Source of the DNA: Fontibacter flavus | GTDB lineage: Bacteria; Bacteroidota; Bacteroidia; Cytophagales; Cyclobacteriaceae | NCBI RefSeq assembly: GCF_042432905.1 | Contig: NZ_JBHLWI010000041.1 | Location: 1-64,000 of the forward strand | Direction: 5' to 3' | DNA: 64,000 nt | Shown: piece after piece, positions 52,527-60,781 of the stretch | How positions within the stretch are numbered: position 1 is the stretch's first letter | Layout: each line of letters begins with the position of its first letter | Notes under the pieces: generated by a model | Told to the model about the DNA's origin: nothing | The model's database searches: none | What the model saw: the letters and a program-made list of their open reading frames with translations, nothing else | Translations under genes and position numbers: made by a program

Positions 52527-53705
52527 ATGTTTCCATTACGGATTTTAATTACAGAAGATGACCATGTGTCAGCACTTCTGCTCAAAAAAGCGCTTGAAAA
52601 AAACAATCATCAAATCATCGGGATTTCTGATTCGGGTGAACAGGCCCTTGAGATCTTGGCAGAACACCATGCCGATATTGTGATGATGGATATCAATCTT
52701 GCCGGTGAATTGGATGGTATCCGGACTACTGAAATCATCAACGAGAAATATGATATTCCAGTCGTCTATCTCAGTGCCAGTTCTGATGCAGAGACTTTGA
52801 CCAAGGTAGTGGGGACCAATCCCTCCGCCTATGTAATCAAGCCCTTTAATATCAGGGAATTGAATATGGTGATTGAATTGGCTATTTTCAAAGACAGGAA
52901 AGAGAAGGAGTTGCAGAAACTCAATAATGAACTTGAAGAGAAAGTACGTCAGCGGACCAAGGATTTGGCAGAGGCCAACAAGGAGTTGACCCGTGCCCTT
53001 GAGAAGGAAAGGGAAATCGGTGAACTAAAGTCAAGAATCGTTCTGAATGTTTCGCATGGTTTCAAGACACCTTTGACTTCTATATTAAGTTCTGCGCAGT
53101 TACTTCAGCAGTATGCGGAAAAGGATCATCCTTTTAAGGCGAAAATCATGAAGCATGCCGATAAAATTGAGCATTCTGTTAGGAACCTGAACAGCTTGCT
53201 GACATCTGTATTGTTTTTTGGCAAGGCCGATGCCAATAAAATTGATTACAAGCCTAAAAAGCTTTTTCTAAATGCCTTGATCAATGAAGTGGTGGATGTG
53301 GTGAAGGCCGGTAGTGAAAATGATGTAAAAATCAATTTGAAAATCGGCAAAATTCCCAAAACCATAACCTCAGATTCTGATTTATTATATCAGATTTTCG
53401 AAAACCTTCTATCCAATGCGGTGAAATATTCAAAAGATGGACAATCTGTTGAATTTGAAATGATCGAAGAGGATGGCTTTTTGAATGCAAAAATTATAGA
53501 TCACGGGATAGGTATTCCGGAAAAAGAACAAGATCAGCTTTTTGACCGTTTCTTTAGAGCAAAGAATGTCGGTATTATTGAGGGGTCAGGTCTAGGTCTT
53601 TCAATTGTGAAAAAGTGCGTAGATGTTTTGGGAGGAGAAATCACTTTTGAAAGTCAGCAGAAAAAAGGGACCACATTCTTTGTCAAAATACCAATAAACA
53701 AGTAA
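52527..53705 (+). CDS. Response regulator fused to histidine kinase
   Basis: The 392-residue cytosolic protein has an N-terminal receiver domain (ILITEDDHVSALLL, phospho-acceptor Asp55 in MMDINL, Lys in VIKPFN), a coiled-coil linker (about 125-170), HisKA with His177 (VLNVSHGFKTPLTS) and an ATPase domain (NLLSNAVKYS, DHGIGIP, GSGLGLSIV). The order receiver-then-kinase makes it a relay: the upstream propeller kinase may phosphorylate Asp55 and so tune its kinase output. Start ATG 52527 is preferred because it gives the normal beginning of a receiver; an in-frame TTG lies 24 bp earlier. No output regulator is encoded nearby. Confidence 0.9.
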   Translation: MFPLRILITEDDHVSALLLKKALEKNNHQIIGISDSGEQALEILAEHHADIVMMDINLAGELDGIRTTEIINEKYDIPVVYLSASSDAETLTKVVGTNPSAYVIKPFNIRELNMVIELAIFKDRKEKELQKLNNELEEKVRQRTKDLAEANKELTRALEKEREIGELKSRIVLNVSHGFKTPLTSILSSAQLLQQYAEKDHPFKAKIMKHADKIEHSVRNLNSLLTSVLFFGKADANKIDYKPKKLFLNALINEVVDVVKAGSENDVKINLKIGKIPKTITSDSDLLYQIFENLLSNAVKYSKDGQSVEFEMIEEDGFLNAKIIDHGIGIPEKEQDQLFDRFFRAKNVGIIEGSGLGLSIVKKCVDVLGGEITFESQQKKGTTFFVKIPINK

Positions 53706-53707
53706 AG

Positions 53708-54340
53708 ATGCTTAAAGCGGAAAATTTAGAATTTTATTACAATCCAAATCAACGATTTAATATTCCTGACATTAACCTTTCCCCAGGAGGGCAATTGCTG
53801 ATTCTTGGAAAATCAGGAAGTGGCAAGACCACTATTTTGAACATGTTGGGAGGCTTGTTGAAGCCAATTAAAGGAGAAATACTTATTGATGGTACTTCTT
53901 TGTATAGCCAGTCAGGTGCTGCATTGGACAAGTTTAGGGGAAGGAATATTGGCATCATTTTTCAAAAGCCCCATATCCTAGCTCCTTTGACAGTGGAAGA
54001 GAATTTAAGTTTGGCAAACTTCTTTTCTGGAAAAAGGGGAGACAAGAATGAAACTTTGCTAAAAGAGCTTGGTATTTTTGACAAAAGGAAAGCTAAAGTC
54101 AATACCCTTTCTGAAGGGGAGGCCCAGCGTGTTTCGATTGCCAGGGCATTGGCCAATTCCCCAAAAGTCATTTTGGCAGATGAACCTACTGCAAGCTTGG
54201 ATGACGAAAATGCTTCAAATGTGGTGAAATTACTGAAAGAGCAAGCGGAAAAATTCAAAGCTGTTCTCATTATCGTCACGCATGACCAGCGGGTGAAAGA
54301 TCATATTTCAAACCAAATAATTATGGGAGGTGAACTATGA
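53708..54340 (+). CDS. ABC transporter ATPase (LolD/MacB type)
   Basis: The 210-residue ATPase has Walker A GKSGSGKTT, Q-loop IFQKPHILAPLTV, signature LSEGEAQRVS and Walker B VILADEPTASLDDEN with the switch His in VTHDQR. It belongs to the LolD/MacB-like group that works with FtsX-type permeases. It starts 2 bp after the receiver-kinase stop and shares ATGA with the permease gene, so all four genes from 52527 to 56038 may be one operon. It powers the histidine-rich permease. Confidence 0.92.
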   Translation: MLKAENLEFYYNPNQRFNIPDINLSPGGQLLILGKSGSGKTTILNMLGGLLKPIKGEILIDGTSLYSQSGAALDKFRGRNIGIIFQKPHILAPLTVEENLSLANFFSGKRGDKNETLLKELGIFDKRKAKVNTLSEGEAQRVSIARALANSPKVILADEPTASLDDENASNVVKLLKEQAEKFKAVLIIVTHDQRVKDHISNQIIMGGEL

Positions 54341-55560
54341 ACATGTTTAAGTTAAGCTGGAAATACCTCACCGCTAAACCTTTAAGTACAGGGTTGAATA
54401 TTTTACTGCTGGCATTGGGTTTGGCTATCATTACAGTGCTTATCCTGATTCAGGATCAATTTGAAAACAAAATGACAAGGGATGCCCAAGGCATTGACCT
54501 GGTCGTAGGGGCCAAAGGAAGTCCCTTGCAACTGATTCTATCCAGCGTATATCATATAGATTTTCCTACTGGAAATATTGACATGAATGATGCGATGGCG
54601 CTCTCCAAAAACAGATTGGTGAAGAACATCATCCCAATGGGATTAGGTGATAATTATCAGGGCTATCGGATCGTGGGCACTAATTATGATTACATCGATC
54701 TTTATTCAGCAGAGATGGGAGAGGGTGAATTATGGAAGAAGCCGTTTGATGTAGTACTTGGTCATGAAGTAGCGATGAAATTGGGGTTGAATGTTGGGGA
54801 TAATTTTGTGGGCTCTCATGGAATCGGCAGTAGTAGCCATGAACATGATGAGCATCCTTACATCATTACCGGCATTTTGACGCCAATGGGGAATGTTCTG
54901 GACAAACTGATTTTAACCAGTATTGAATCGGTATGGTATACCCATGATGAAGGTCATGATCATGATAAATTTGAAGCTGATGTGGCCCAAAGAGGTTTCC
55001 CTGAAACAGATGAAGACAGAGAAGTTACTTCTTTATTGGTTCAATACAGAAATCCTATGGCTGCTGTTCAATTGCCAAGATTTATCAACAGTAAGAGTGC
55101 TTTACAAGCAGCCTCACCTTCATTTGAAATTTCCAGGCTATTTGAATTGTTGGGAATTGGTGTCAAATTGATTCAGGGGCTTGCTGTGGTGATCATTGTG
55201 ATAGCAGGTCTAGGTATATTTATTGCATTATTTAATTCACTGAAGGAAAGAAAATATGATCTTGCTGTGATGAGGACATTGGGGGCCTCAAGTGGGCAGT
55301 TGTTCCTGCATATCGTATTGGAAGGCGTCATCTTAACCGTATTAGGTGCACTGGTTGGAATATTGATGGGGCACCTTTTTCTTGCCATTGTCGTTATGCA
55401 GAATGAGCAAGGTGCAATCAGTGGTTTAAGTGCTCTGGTCTTTTTACAACAGGAGCTTTGGATCATTGCTTATGCTGTCATAGTAGGAGTTCTTGCCTCT
55501 CTTATCCCTGCATGGAACGCTTATCAAACAGATATTGCCAAACAGCTTACCAAATCATAA
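54337..55560 (+). CDS. FtsX-type ABC permease with histidine-rich periplasmic loop
   Basis: The 407-residue protein has a first TM (about 18-40), a large periplasmic MacB-like domain (about 45-270) and three C-terminal TM helices (about 275-400) with the FtsX pattern (LFNSLKERKYDLAVMRTLGAS). The periplasmic domain carries two histidine/acid clusters, HGIGSSSHEHDEHPYI (about 160-175) and THDEGHDHDKFEAD (about 205-219), which look like zinc or other divalent-metal sites. Related ABC permease sets in Vibrio have been tied to zinc. The metal role is inference. Overlaps the ATPase by 4 bp. Confidence 0.88.
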   Translation: MNMFKLSWKYLTAKPLSTGLNILLLALGLAIITVLILIQDQFENKMTRDAQGIDLVVGAKGSPLQLILSSVYHIDFPTGNIDMNDAMALSKNRLVKNIIPMGLGDNYQGYRIVGTNYDYIDLYSAEMGEGELWKKPFDVVLGHEVAMKLGLNVGDNFVGSHGIGSSSHEHDEHPYIITGILTPMGNVLDKLILTSIESVWYTHDEGHDHDKFEADVAQRGFPETDEDREVTSLLVQYRNPMAAVQLPRFINSKSALQAASPSFEISRLFELLGIGVKLIQGLAVVIIVIAGLGIFIALFNSLKERKYDLAVMRTLGASSGQLFLHIVLEGVILTVLGALVGILMGHLFLAIVVMQNEQGAISGLSALVFLQQELWIIAYAVIVGVLASLIPAWNAYQTDIAKQLTKS

Positions 55561-55597
55561 CTTTGATCATTGATAAACATAGAAAAAATTAAGTTTC

Positions 55598-56038
55598 ATG
55601 ATATTTAAGAAAATTACATTAGCATTAGTATTAGCCTTAATTGGTTCTGTTGCTCTTGCCCAGACCTCACCAAATGTTTGGAGAGACCTTTCTGAAGTGA
55701 CTTATAAAATCGGTCAGGATGAATTTGGAGAATTGTATATACCTGTATTCAGTGATAAAATCAAAAAACTAGAAGGTAAAGTAGTGGAGGCAGATGGTTA
55801 TATCATTCCTTTTGAAGGAATGTTTAAGCCAGAACATATCATCTTATCTTCCCTTCCTTTGGCAGAATGCTTTTTCTGTGGATCAGGCGGTCCCGAAACG
55901 GTCATGGAGGTAATGATGAAAAACCCGATCAAGTATACTTCCAAAAGGGTAAAAGTGAGAGGGAAACTGACTTTGAATGATAAGGATCCTGAAAAGTTGA
56001 TGTATATCCTTAAAGATGCTGAACTTTTGACCAATTAA
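55598..56038 (+). CDS. Small periplasmic protein with CFFCG motif, DUF3299-like
   Basis: The 146-residue protein has a signal peptide (1-21, ending LAQ) and an OB-like beta-rich domain: LEGKVVEADGYIIPFEG, then LPLAECFFCGSGGPETVMEV and VKVRGKLTLNDKDPEKLMYI. The layout matches DUF3299-type proteins (G-Y-x-x-P followed by a cysteine block) but with CxxC instead of the usual pattern. It follows the permease by 37 bp and ends at a terminator, so it probably works with this ABC system, perhaps as a metal-binding partner. The function is inference. Confidence 0.65.
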   Translation: MIFKKITLALVLALIGSVALAQTSPNVWRDLSEVTYKIGQDEFGELYIPVFSDKIKKLEGKVVEADGYIIPFEGMFKPEHIILSSLPLAECFFCGSGGPETVMEVMMKNPIKYTSKRVKVRGKLTLNDKDPEKLMYILKDAELLTN

Positions 56039-56069
56039 AAAAAGCTCCGTTCTCAAACGGAGCTTTTTT
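56038..56069. terminator. Bidirectional terminator between convergent genes
   Basis: AAAAAAGCTCCGT (56038-56050) pairs with ACGGAGCTTTTTT (56057-56069) around a 6-nt loop. The A and T runs let it end both the plus-strand ABC operon and, overlapping its last codons, the minus-strand aminotransferase gene. Confidence 0.92.
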
Positions 56070-56874
56070 GTTCCATGGCTTCAAAAGCAGTTAAAAGCTT
56101 TTTGGTCCTAGGGCCAGGATTTCCTTTTCCTATTTTAAACTCATTGATTGATGTGACAGGAAGGATTTTTTTTGTTGTACTGGTCATGAAAACTTCGTCC
56201 GCTTCCAGCAATTCAGATAAAGTAATTTGTCTAATTTCTGTGTCCGGAGCTAATTCCAATACGCGTTTTCTTGTAATTCCGTGAAGTATATGTTTATCGG
56301 GAGTTGATATTTGCCCGTCTTTCACAATGAAAATATTAGACCTAGAACTTTCGGAAATTATATTATTCAGGTGGTAAATAACATCTTCAGCGCCTTCTTT
56401 TTTCCAGGTAGCACTGTGCCATACCGGGAGGGCATAATTGGTGGTTTTGATGTCAGCTATTGCTCGGACATGTTCCAAAGCCAATAATTTCACACCCTTT
56501 TCATACTTTTCTTTTGCGGGGAAGTCCAAATCCTCACAGAAAATGAAAAGAGAACCTTTTGTTGGACTGAAATGGTTCTCAGATACGCCTCCGGTTAGGA
56601 CCATTCTGATTCCTCCTGCTTCTAAGTCATTTTTTGCAATGAGCTCATGAATGATGGATCTGAGCTCCTCTTTGTTTAAGGTTAAAGAAAGATGGGTTTT
56701 TTCAGCAGATCTGATAAACCTGTCCAAATAGTCATTGAGAAAAAGAGGCCTGTAATTGAAGGTTCTGAAAAAATCAAAGATTCCATATCCTCTTATCAAG
56801 CCTATGTCCATAGGATGTATGCTCGCTTTTTCAGCTTCGATAATTGTGTCGTTTGCAAAGCAAAAATTTTTCAT
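56053..56874 (-). CDS. Class IV aminotransferase (BCAT/ADCL-like)
   Basis: The 273-residue PLP enzyme of fold type IV shows the family's RGYGIFDFFRTF block near the N-terminus, the catalytic Lys region in DIKTTNYALPVW, ESSRSNIFIVKDGQISTP, and LHGITRKRVLEL with the later DEVFMTSTTKKILPV. These fit branched-chain aminotransferase, D-amino-acid aminotransferase or aminodeoxychorismate lyase, and sequence alone does not choose. I prefer ATG 56874, as the frame from 56901 adds nine residues that the family normally lacks. The gene end lies within the shared terminator. Confidence 0.85.
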   Translation of the reverse strand: MKNFCFANDTIIEAEKASIHPMDIGLIRGYGIFDFFRTFNYRPLFLNDYLDRFIRSAEKTHLSLTLNKEELRSIIHELIAKNDLEAGGIRMVLTGGVSENHFSPTKGSLFIFCEDLDFPAKEKYEKGVKLLALEHVRAIADIKTTNYALPVWHSATWKKEGAEDVIYHLNNIISESSRSNIFIVKDGQISTPDKHILHGITRKRVLELAPDTEIRQITLSELLEADEVFMTSTTKKILPVTSINEFKIGKGNPGPRTKKLLTAFEAMEQKSSV

Positions 56875-57067
56875 AATCAGCGTTACTTGATGTGTTTTCA
56901 AAAATACATATTCCCCAGGAAAAGAGGGTGTGTTTTTTTGAATCTCAAAATATTTTTTAAACAGATGAAATGTTAATTATTTCAATCAAAAACTGTATAA
57001 TTTATAGTTAAAAATTAAGTATTGGGTACCTAAGTCATTTTTTTTAATTAATATTGCATATCAATTA

Positions 57068-57514
57068 ATGAGAAAGCCTTGGGTTATGAAGTTTGTTTTT
57101 AAAAATCTTTTAGTTTTTTTCTTGTTTGCTACTGTTTCCTGCCAATCTGAAAAAAAAGATGAAGTTGGGGATTTGAAAGAAGAAGTTATAGCCATTCATG
57201 ATGAAGTTATGCCCTTGATGGGGGAATTGAAATCATTGAAGAAAGAAGCTGATACTTTGGCTGAGCAGTTGAGTATGGAAGATTCTGTCATGCATCAGGA
57301 ACGTATACAAGAATTAAAAGCACTTTCCAAGCAGCTTGATCAAGCCTTTGAAGGTATGTTTATTTGGATGAGGCAATTCAAGGCCCCTGAAGAGGACATG
57401 GAAAAATCCGAAGCGATTGAATACCTGAATGAACAGAAAGTAAAGGTTGAAAAAGTAAACAAAGATATCAAAGAAGCTTTGGCAACGGCAAAACAGGAAC
57501 TTGATGAAATTTAA
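57068..57514 (+). CDS. Coiled-coil lipoprotein
   Basis: The 148-residue protein has a lipoprotein signal peptide ending in VSCQ (Cys25 from ATG 57068, or Cys19 from ATG 57086). The rest is almost wholly helical and charged (LKEEVIAIHDEVMPLMGELK, KVEKVNKDIKEALATAKQEL), so it would form a coiled coil tethered in the periplasm. The 57086 start makes a more usual signal peptide length. Such proteins are common in Bacteroidota, often labelled viral A-type inclusion protein. It converges with the cytochrome c gene, overlapping by 4 bp. Function unknown. Confidence 0.65.
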   Translation: MRKPWVMKFVFKNLLVFFLFATVSCQSEKKDEVGDLKEEVIAIHDEVMPLMGELKSLKKEADTLAEQLSMEDSVMHQERIQELKALSKQLDQAFEGMFIWMRQFKAPEEDMEKSEAIEYLNEQKVKVEKVNKDIKEALATAKQELDEI

Positions 57515-57957
57515 TCCTTTTGTTCAAGGAATTCAGCCACTTTGTTGGCATCTATAACACCTTCACTATTACCCCATATATTGTAGAGATAAGACATAAT
57601 TCTTGCTATTTCCAAATTGGTAAGTGTTGGATTGGCAGGCATAGGCTGGTTGTAGATGATGCCATTGACGGTTATTTCTCCTTGTTGGCCATACTTGATG
57701 ATACGGGCCGTCCTAGCCATGTCTTCAGCCAAATAATCTGAATTTTTAAGAGGAGGGATGAGCTTTCCCAGTCCAGTACCATCTTGTTGATGACAGTTCG
57801 CGCAATAGGTGTCATAGAGGTTTTTGCCTTCTATGGCATACTGTAATACTTTGGTGTCTTTAATGGATGCAAGAGTCAGCTCTTTCTTTTCCTGCTTCGA
57901 ATCACAGGAAAAGAAAATCATCATTATACTTCCAAGCAGCAATAAATTTCTATTCAT
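57511..57957 (-). CDS. Mono-haem cytochrome c lipoprotein
   Basis: The 148-residue protein has a lipoprotein signal (FFSC, Cys19) and one class I haem site CANCHQQDGTGLG (about 53-65), then PPLKNSDYLAED and a candidate axial Met in YNQPMPANPTL. It may carry electrons to an oxidase or a copper protein. It overlaps the SCO stop codon by one base (TAATG) and so is co-translated. It ends 4 bp inside the convergent lipoprotein gene. Confidence 0.9.
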   Translation of the reverse strand: MNRNLLLLGSIMMIFFSCDSKQEKKELTLASIKDTKVLQYAIEGKNLYDTYCANCHQQDGTGLGKLIPPLKNSDYLAEDMARTARIIKYGQQGEITVNGIIYNQPMPANPTLTNLEIARIMSYLYNIWGNSEGVIDANKVAEFLEQKD

Positions 57958-58640
57958 TATTTATTGAGCAGTTTTGGAATATCATTCATCAATCTATTGA
58001 CATGGTCTTCCATGGTGCCATCATATACGCCTCTGATTCGGCCTTTTTGATCTACCAGCACAAAAGCACCTGAATGCAATATTCCTCCCGGCTCATTTTT
58101 GTCTTCCATAGCTGTAGTCAAGTAGCTAGTTTGGCCGATTTCAAATATTTTTTCCTGGTCACCTGTAAGGAAGTTCCAGGTTTTGTCATCTTCCACCCCA
58201 ATTCTGGCAGCATAATCTTTCAATAATTCTGCCGTGTCGTGCTCTGGATCCAATGTATGGCTCAAGATCATAAAATCTGGTTCATCCTTGAATTTCTCAA
58301 ATACTCTGAGCATTTGGGTTTTCATAATCGGACAAATGGTAGGGCAGGTAGTGAAAAAGAAATCCGCAACATATACTTTTCCGGAAGTTGTGGAATTGGT
58401 AATTTCCTCGCCTTCCTGATTGGTAAATGAAAATTCAGCTATCTTATGGTAAACAGTATCTGCGACCACCTTTCCTTCCATTTCAAATTCGTTGATGTGC
58501 CAATTTCCAAGAATTGGTAAGGATTTATTAGTGTCTTCATCATTGGTTTTTTGAGAACATGACCAATTGGAAAAGACTATTGTCAATGTCAATACAATGA
58601 ATGCTAAAATATTCTTCATGTTTTTGAACGGATTATTCAT
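57957..58640 (-). CDS. SCO family protein (second copy)
   Basis: The 227-residue SCO1/SenC protein has a lipoprotein-type signal (FSNWSCSQK) and a thioredoxin fold with the copper-binding CPTICPIM, the His in ILHSGAFVLVDQ and RIRGVYDGT near the C-terminus. It resembles the SCO at 34325 but is divergent. Starts at 58640 or 58619; the shorter start gives a cleaner lipoprotein signal. It overlaps HemJ by 8 bp and cytochrome c by 1 bp. With those genes it probably serves copper or redox assembly of a haem-copper enzyme. Confidence 0.9.
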   Translation of the reverse strand: MNNPFKNMKNILAFIVLTLTIVFSNWSCSQKTNDEDTNKSLPILGNWHINEFEMEGKVVADTVYHKIAEFSFTNQEGEEITNSTTSGKVYVADFFFTTCPTICPIMKTQMLRVFEKFKDEPDFMILSHTLDPEHDTAELLKDYAARIGVEDDKTWNFLTGDQEKIFEIGQTSYLTTAMEDKNEPGGILHSGAFVLVDQKGRIRGVYDGTMEDHVNRLMNDIPKLLNK

Positions 58641-59175
58641 TTCCTTTTTCTCTAATCTTTTTGTACCATTTAATTCCCAACATCATCAAGATGCTAAGTG
58701 CTAGCAACCCTGCTATTCCCCAGACAACACTTATCAGGCTTTTTAGCACGATGAGGAATACAATGGCAAACAGTAGAACGGTTGCGACTTCATTCCACAT
58801 TCTTAACTGTGTAGACGTCCATTTTGCTTTTCCGCTTTGCAAATCTTTATAAATTTTATGGCAAATAAAGTGATAAATGTACAATAGAAGCACAAATCCT
58901 AATTTGGCATGCATAAAACCCAACTGCATATAACCCCATCTGTAGAAAAGAACGCCAAAGCCAAAAATCAAAGTGAGGATTGCCGATGGCCAGGTAATGA
59001 TGTACCAAAGTCTTTGGGCCATAAGATTCAGCTGCGGACTGAGGATATTTTTTTCGTATTCAGGTTTTTCCAAAGCCTCGGCCTGATAAATAAATAATCT
59101 TACAATGTAGAATAAGCCTGCAAACCAGGTGATAACAAAGATGATGTGCAGTGCTTTGAGATATTCGAAAGCCAT
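58633..59175 (-). CDS. hemJ: HemJ-like protoporphyrinogen oxidase (CopD/UPF0093 family)
   Basis: The 180-residue membrane protein has about five TM helices and the HemJ hallmarks: LKALHIIFVITWFAGLFYIVR (His10), RLWYIITWPSAILTL, and MHAKLGFVLLLYIYHFICHK. HemJ oxidises protoporphyrinogen IX in haem synthesis, in genomes that lack HemG and HemY. First gene of the three-gene minus-strand operon with SCO and cytochrome c, so haem and copper proteins are made together. Confidence 0.88.
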   Translation of the reverse strand: MAFEYLKALHIIFVITWFAGLFYIVRLFIYQAEALEKPEYEKNILSPQLNLMAQRLWYIITWPSAILTLIFGFGVLFYRWGYMQLGFMHAKLGFVLLLYIYHFICHKIYKDLQSGKAKWTSTQLRMWNEVATVLLFAIVFLIVLKSLISVVWGIAGLLALSILMMLGIKWYKKIREKGNE

Positions 59176-59226
59176 CTTGAAATTTTTCTCCTAAATTAAG
59201 GCTTTAAATCTAAACTTTCTTCAGAT

Positions 59227-59631
59227 ATGTCTACCCGTTATGTGTTTTATGCCTTGATTCTTGTTGTCGCAGCTATTATGATCTGGATTATTTCTGAAAC
59301 GGTTACCCAGCCAGGTATTTCAGATTTGGAGGGTGAGTTTGAAGAGTTGGCCTTTTATCGGAATGAAAATAATACTGGACCTATCGTGAGGATTTATGCG
59401 GTATATGCATCTGATACCCTTTGGGATCAAATGAAGTCCTATGGAGAATTCATGCCTCATACCAAATATGGTAATACAAGGGTTTATTTTTTTAATTCCA
59501 AAAAAAATGCGCCAAATGCACTTCGTTCTAATGAACCGAATTTTGACGAGGTTTATAATTCTTCCTGTATAGGGTTTTATGAAAAATCCTCAATGGGGCA
59601 AGAGCGGTTTGTGAAGTACCCTTTTAGATAA
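59227..59631 (+). CDS. Hypothetical membrane-anchored protein
   Basis: The 134-residue protein has one N-terminal TM helix (about 5-24) and a soluble domain of some 105 residues with YAVYASDTLWDQMKSYGEFM, NTRVYFFNSK and SSMGQERFVKYPF. I do not recognise a family. It lies 51 bp from the divergent HemJ gene and 40 bp before meaB, so it could be co-transcribed with meaB. Confidence 0.65.
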   Translation: MSTRYVFYALILVVAAIMIWIISETVTQPGISDLEGEFEELAFYRNENNTGPIVRIYAVYASDTLWDQMKSYGEFMPHTKYGNTRVYFFNSKKNAPNALRSNEPNFDEVYNSSCIGFYEKSSMGQERFVKYPFR

Positions 59632-59671
59632 AAATGTCTAATTTTAAAAATCAGAATCTAAAGATAAGAAC

Positions 59672-60679
59672 TTGAAGAAGAACCGTCTTTCTGTAGAAGA
59701 ATATATCCAAGGGGTAATTGATAGGGATAGGGTAATCCTGAGCAGGGCTATTACATTAATTGAAAGTACACTGCCATCAGACCAAAAGATTGCTGAAAAA
59801 GTAATGGAAGGGATATTGCCACATTCTGGCAAATCCATCAGGATAGGGATTACTGGGGTACCGGGTGTAGGGAAAAGTACATTTATTGAAAGCTTTGGAA
59901 AGCTTCTTGTCGAAAAAGGACATCAGTTGGCAGTATTGGCGATTGATCCGAGTAGCCAAAAATCCCACGGAAGTATATTGGGAGATAAGACCAGAATGGA
60001 GAGTCTTGCTGCTGACAAGAGAGCCTATATTAGGCCTAGCCCTGCAGGATCTGCACTTGGGGGGGTTAGTGCGAAGACAAGGGAATCTATGCTCTTATGT
60101 GAGGCAGCAGGCTATGACGTGGTGCTGATTGAAACAGTTGGTGTGGGGCAGTCGGAAATTGCGGTTAAAGGAATGGTGGATTTCTTTTTATTGCTGATGC
60201 TGGCCGGTGCAGGAGATGAACTTCAAGGGATTAAGAAAGGGATAATTGAAATGTGTGATGCCTTGATCATCAATAAAGCCGATGGCGAAAATGTGGAAGC
60301 AGCCAAAAGAGCCAAAAGAGAGTATGCCAACGCCTTGCATTTGTTTCCTGCTAAGGAAAACGGTTGGTACCCAAAAGTGAAAGTGAGTTCGGCCATTGCC
60401 AAAACGGGCCTGGAGGAAATCTGGGGCATGATTGAGGAATTTAAGGGTAAGATGCTGTTCAATGGTTTTTTTGAAGAAAACAGGCAAGATCAACGAATCA
60501 ACTGGATGCATGACCATATCCGCTTTCTGTTGGAAAGCAGGTTTTATCAGGACGAACTCATCAAAGGGAAAATTGATCAGGTGCTTCCTTTGATTAAATC
60601 AGGTCAGCAATCCGCAATTGCCAAAGCAAGGGAGTTGGTGGATTTATTTGTCCTCAATCAGATAGGTAGGGGTTCATGA
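59672..60679 (+). CDS. meaB: Methylmalonyl-CoA mutase-associated GTPase MeaB (ArgK)
   Basis: The 335-residue G3E GTPase has Walker A GVPGVGKSTF, switch sequences and Walker B VLIETVGVGQSE, and the guanine motif NKADG. MeaB protects and reloads the adenosylcobalamin cofactor of methylmalonyl-CoA mutase, which is encoded elsewhere. The reading frame has no earlier ATG before an in-frame stop at 59645, so translation most likely starts at TTG 59672 (KKNRLSVEEYIQG follows). Confidence 0.92.
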   Translation: MKKNRLSVEEYIQGVIDRDRVILSRAITLIESTLPSDQKIAEKVMEGILPHSGKSIRIGITGVPGVGKSTFIESFGKLLVEKGHQLAVLAIDPSSQKSHGSILGDKTRMESLAADKRAYIRPSPAGSALGGVSAKTRESMLLCEAAGYDVVLIETVGVGQSEIAVKGMVDFFLLLMLAGAGDELQGIKKGIIEMCDALIINKADGENVEAAKRAKREYANALHLFPAKENGWYPKVKVSSAIAKTGLEEIWGMIEEFKGKMLFNGFFEENRQDQRINWMHDHIRFLLESRFYQDELIKGKIDQVLPLIKSGQQSAIAKARELVDLFVLNQIGRGS

Positions 60680-60751
60680 AAAAAGTAAAGTTCCTTTAAT
60701 ATTTATTGAGGCAGTTTTTCAAAGAAAAATAGAAATCAGCTAGCGTTAAAC

Positions 60752-60781
60752 AAAAAAATGCGATCAATAAGATCGCATTTT
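60752..60781 (-). terminator. dnaA terminator overlapping the last codons
   Basis: On the minus strand AAAATGCGATC pairs with GATCGCATTTT (60771-60781 with 60755-60765) around a 5-nt loop and continues into a run of T. The left arm holds the codons for the C-terminal Met-Arg-Ser region of DnaA and its stop, so coding and termination signals share sequence. Confidence 0.9.
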
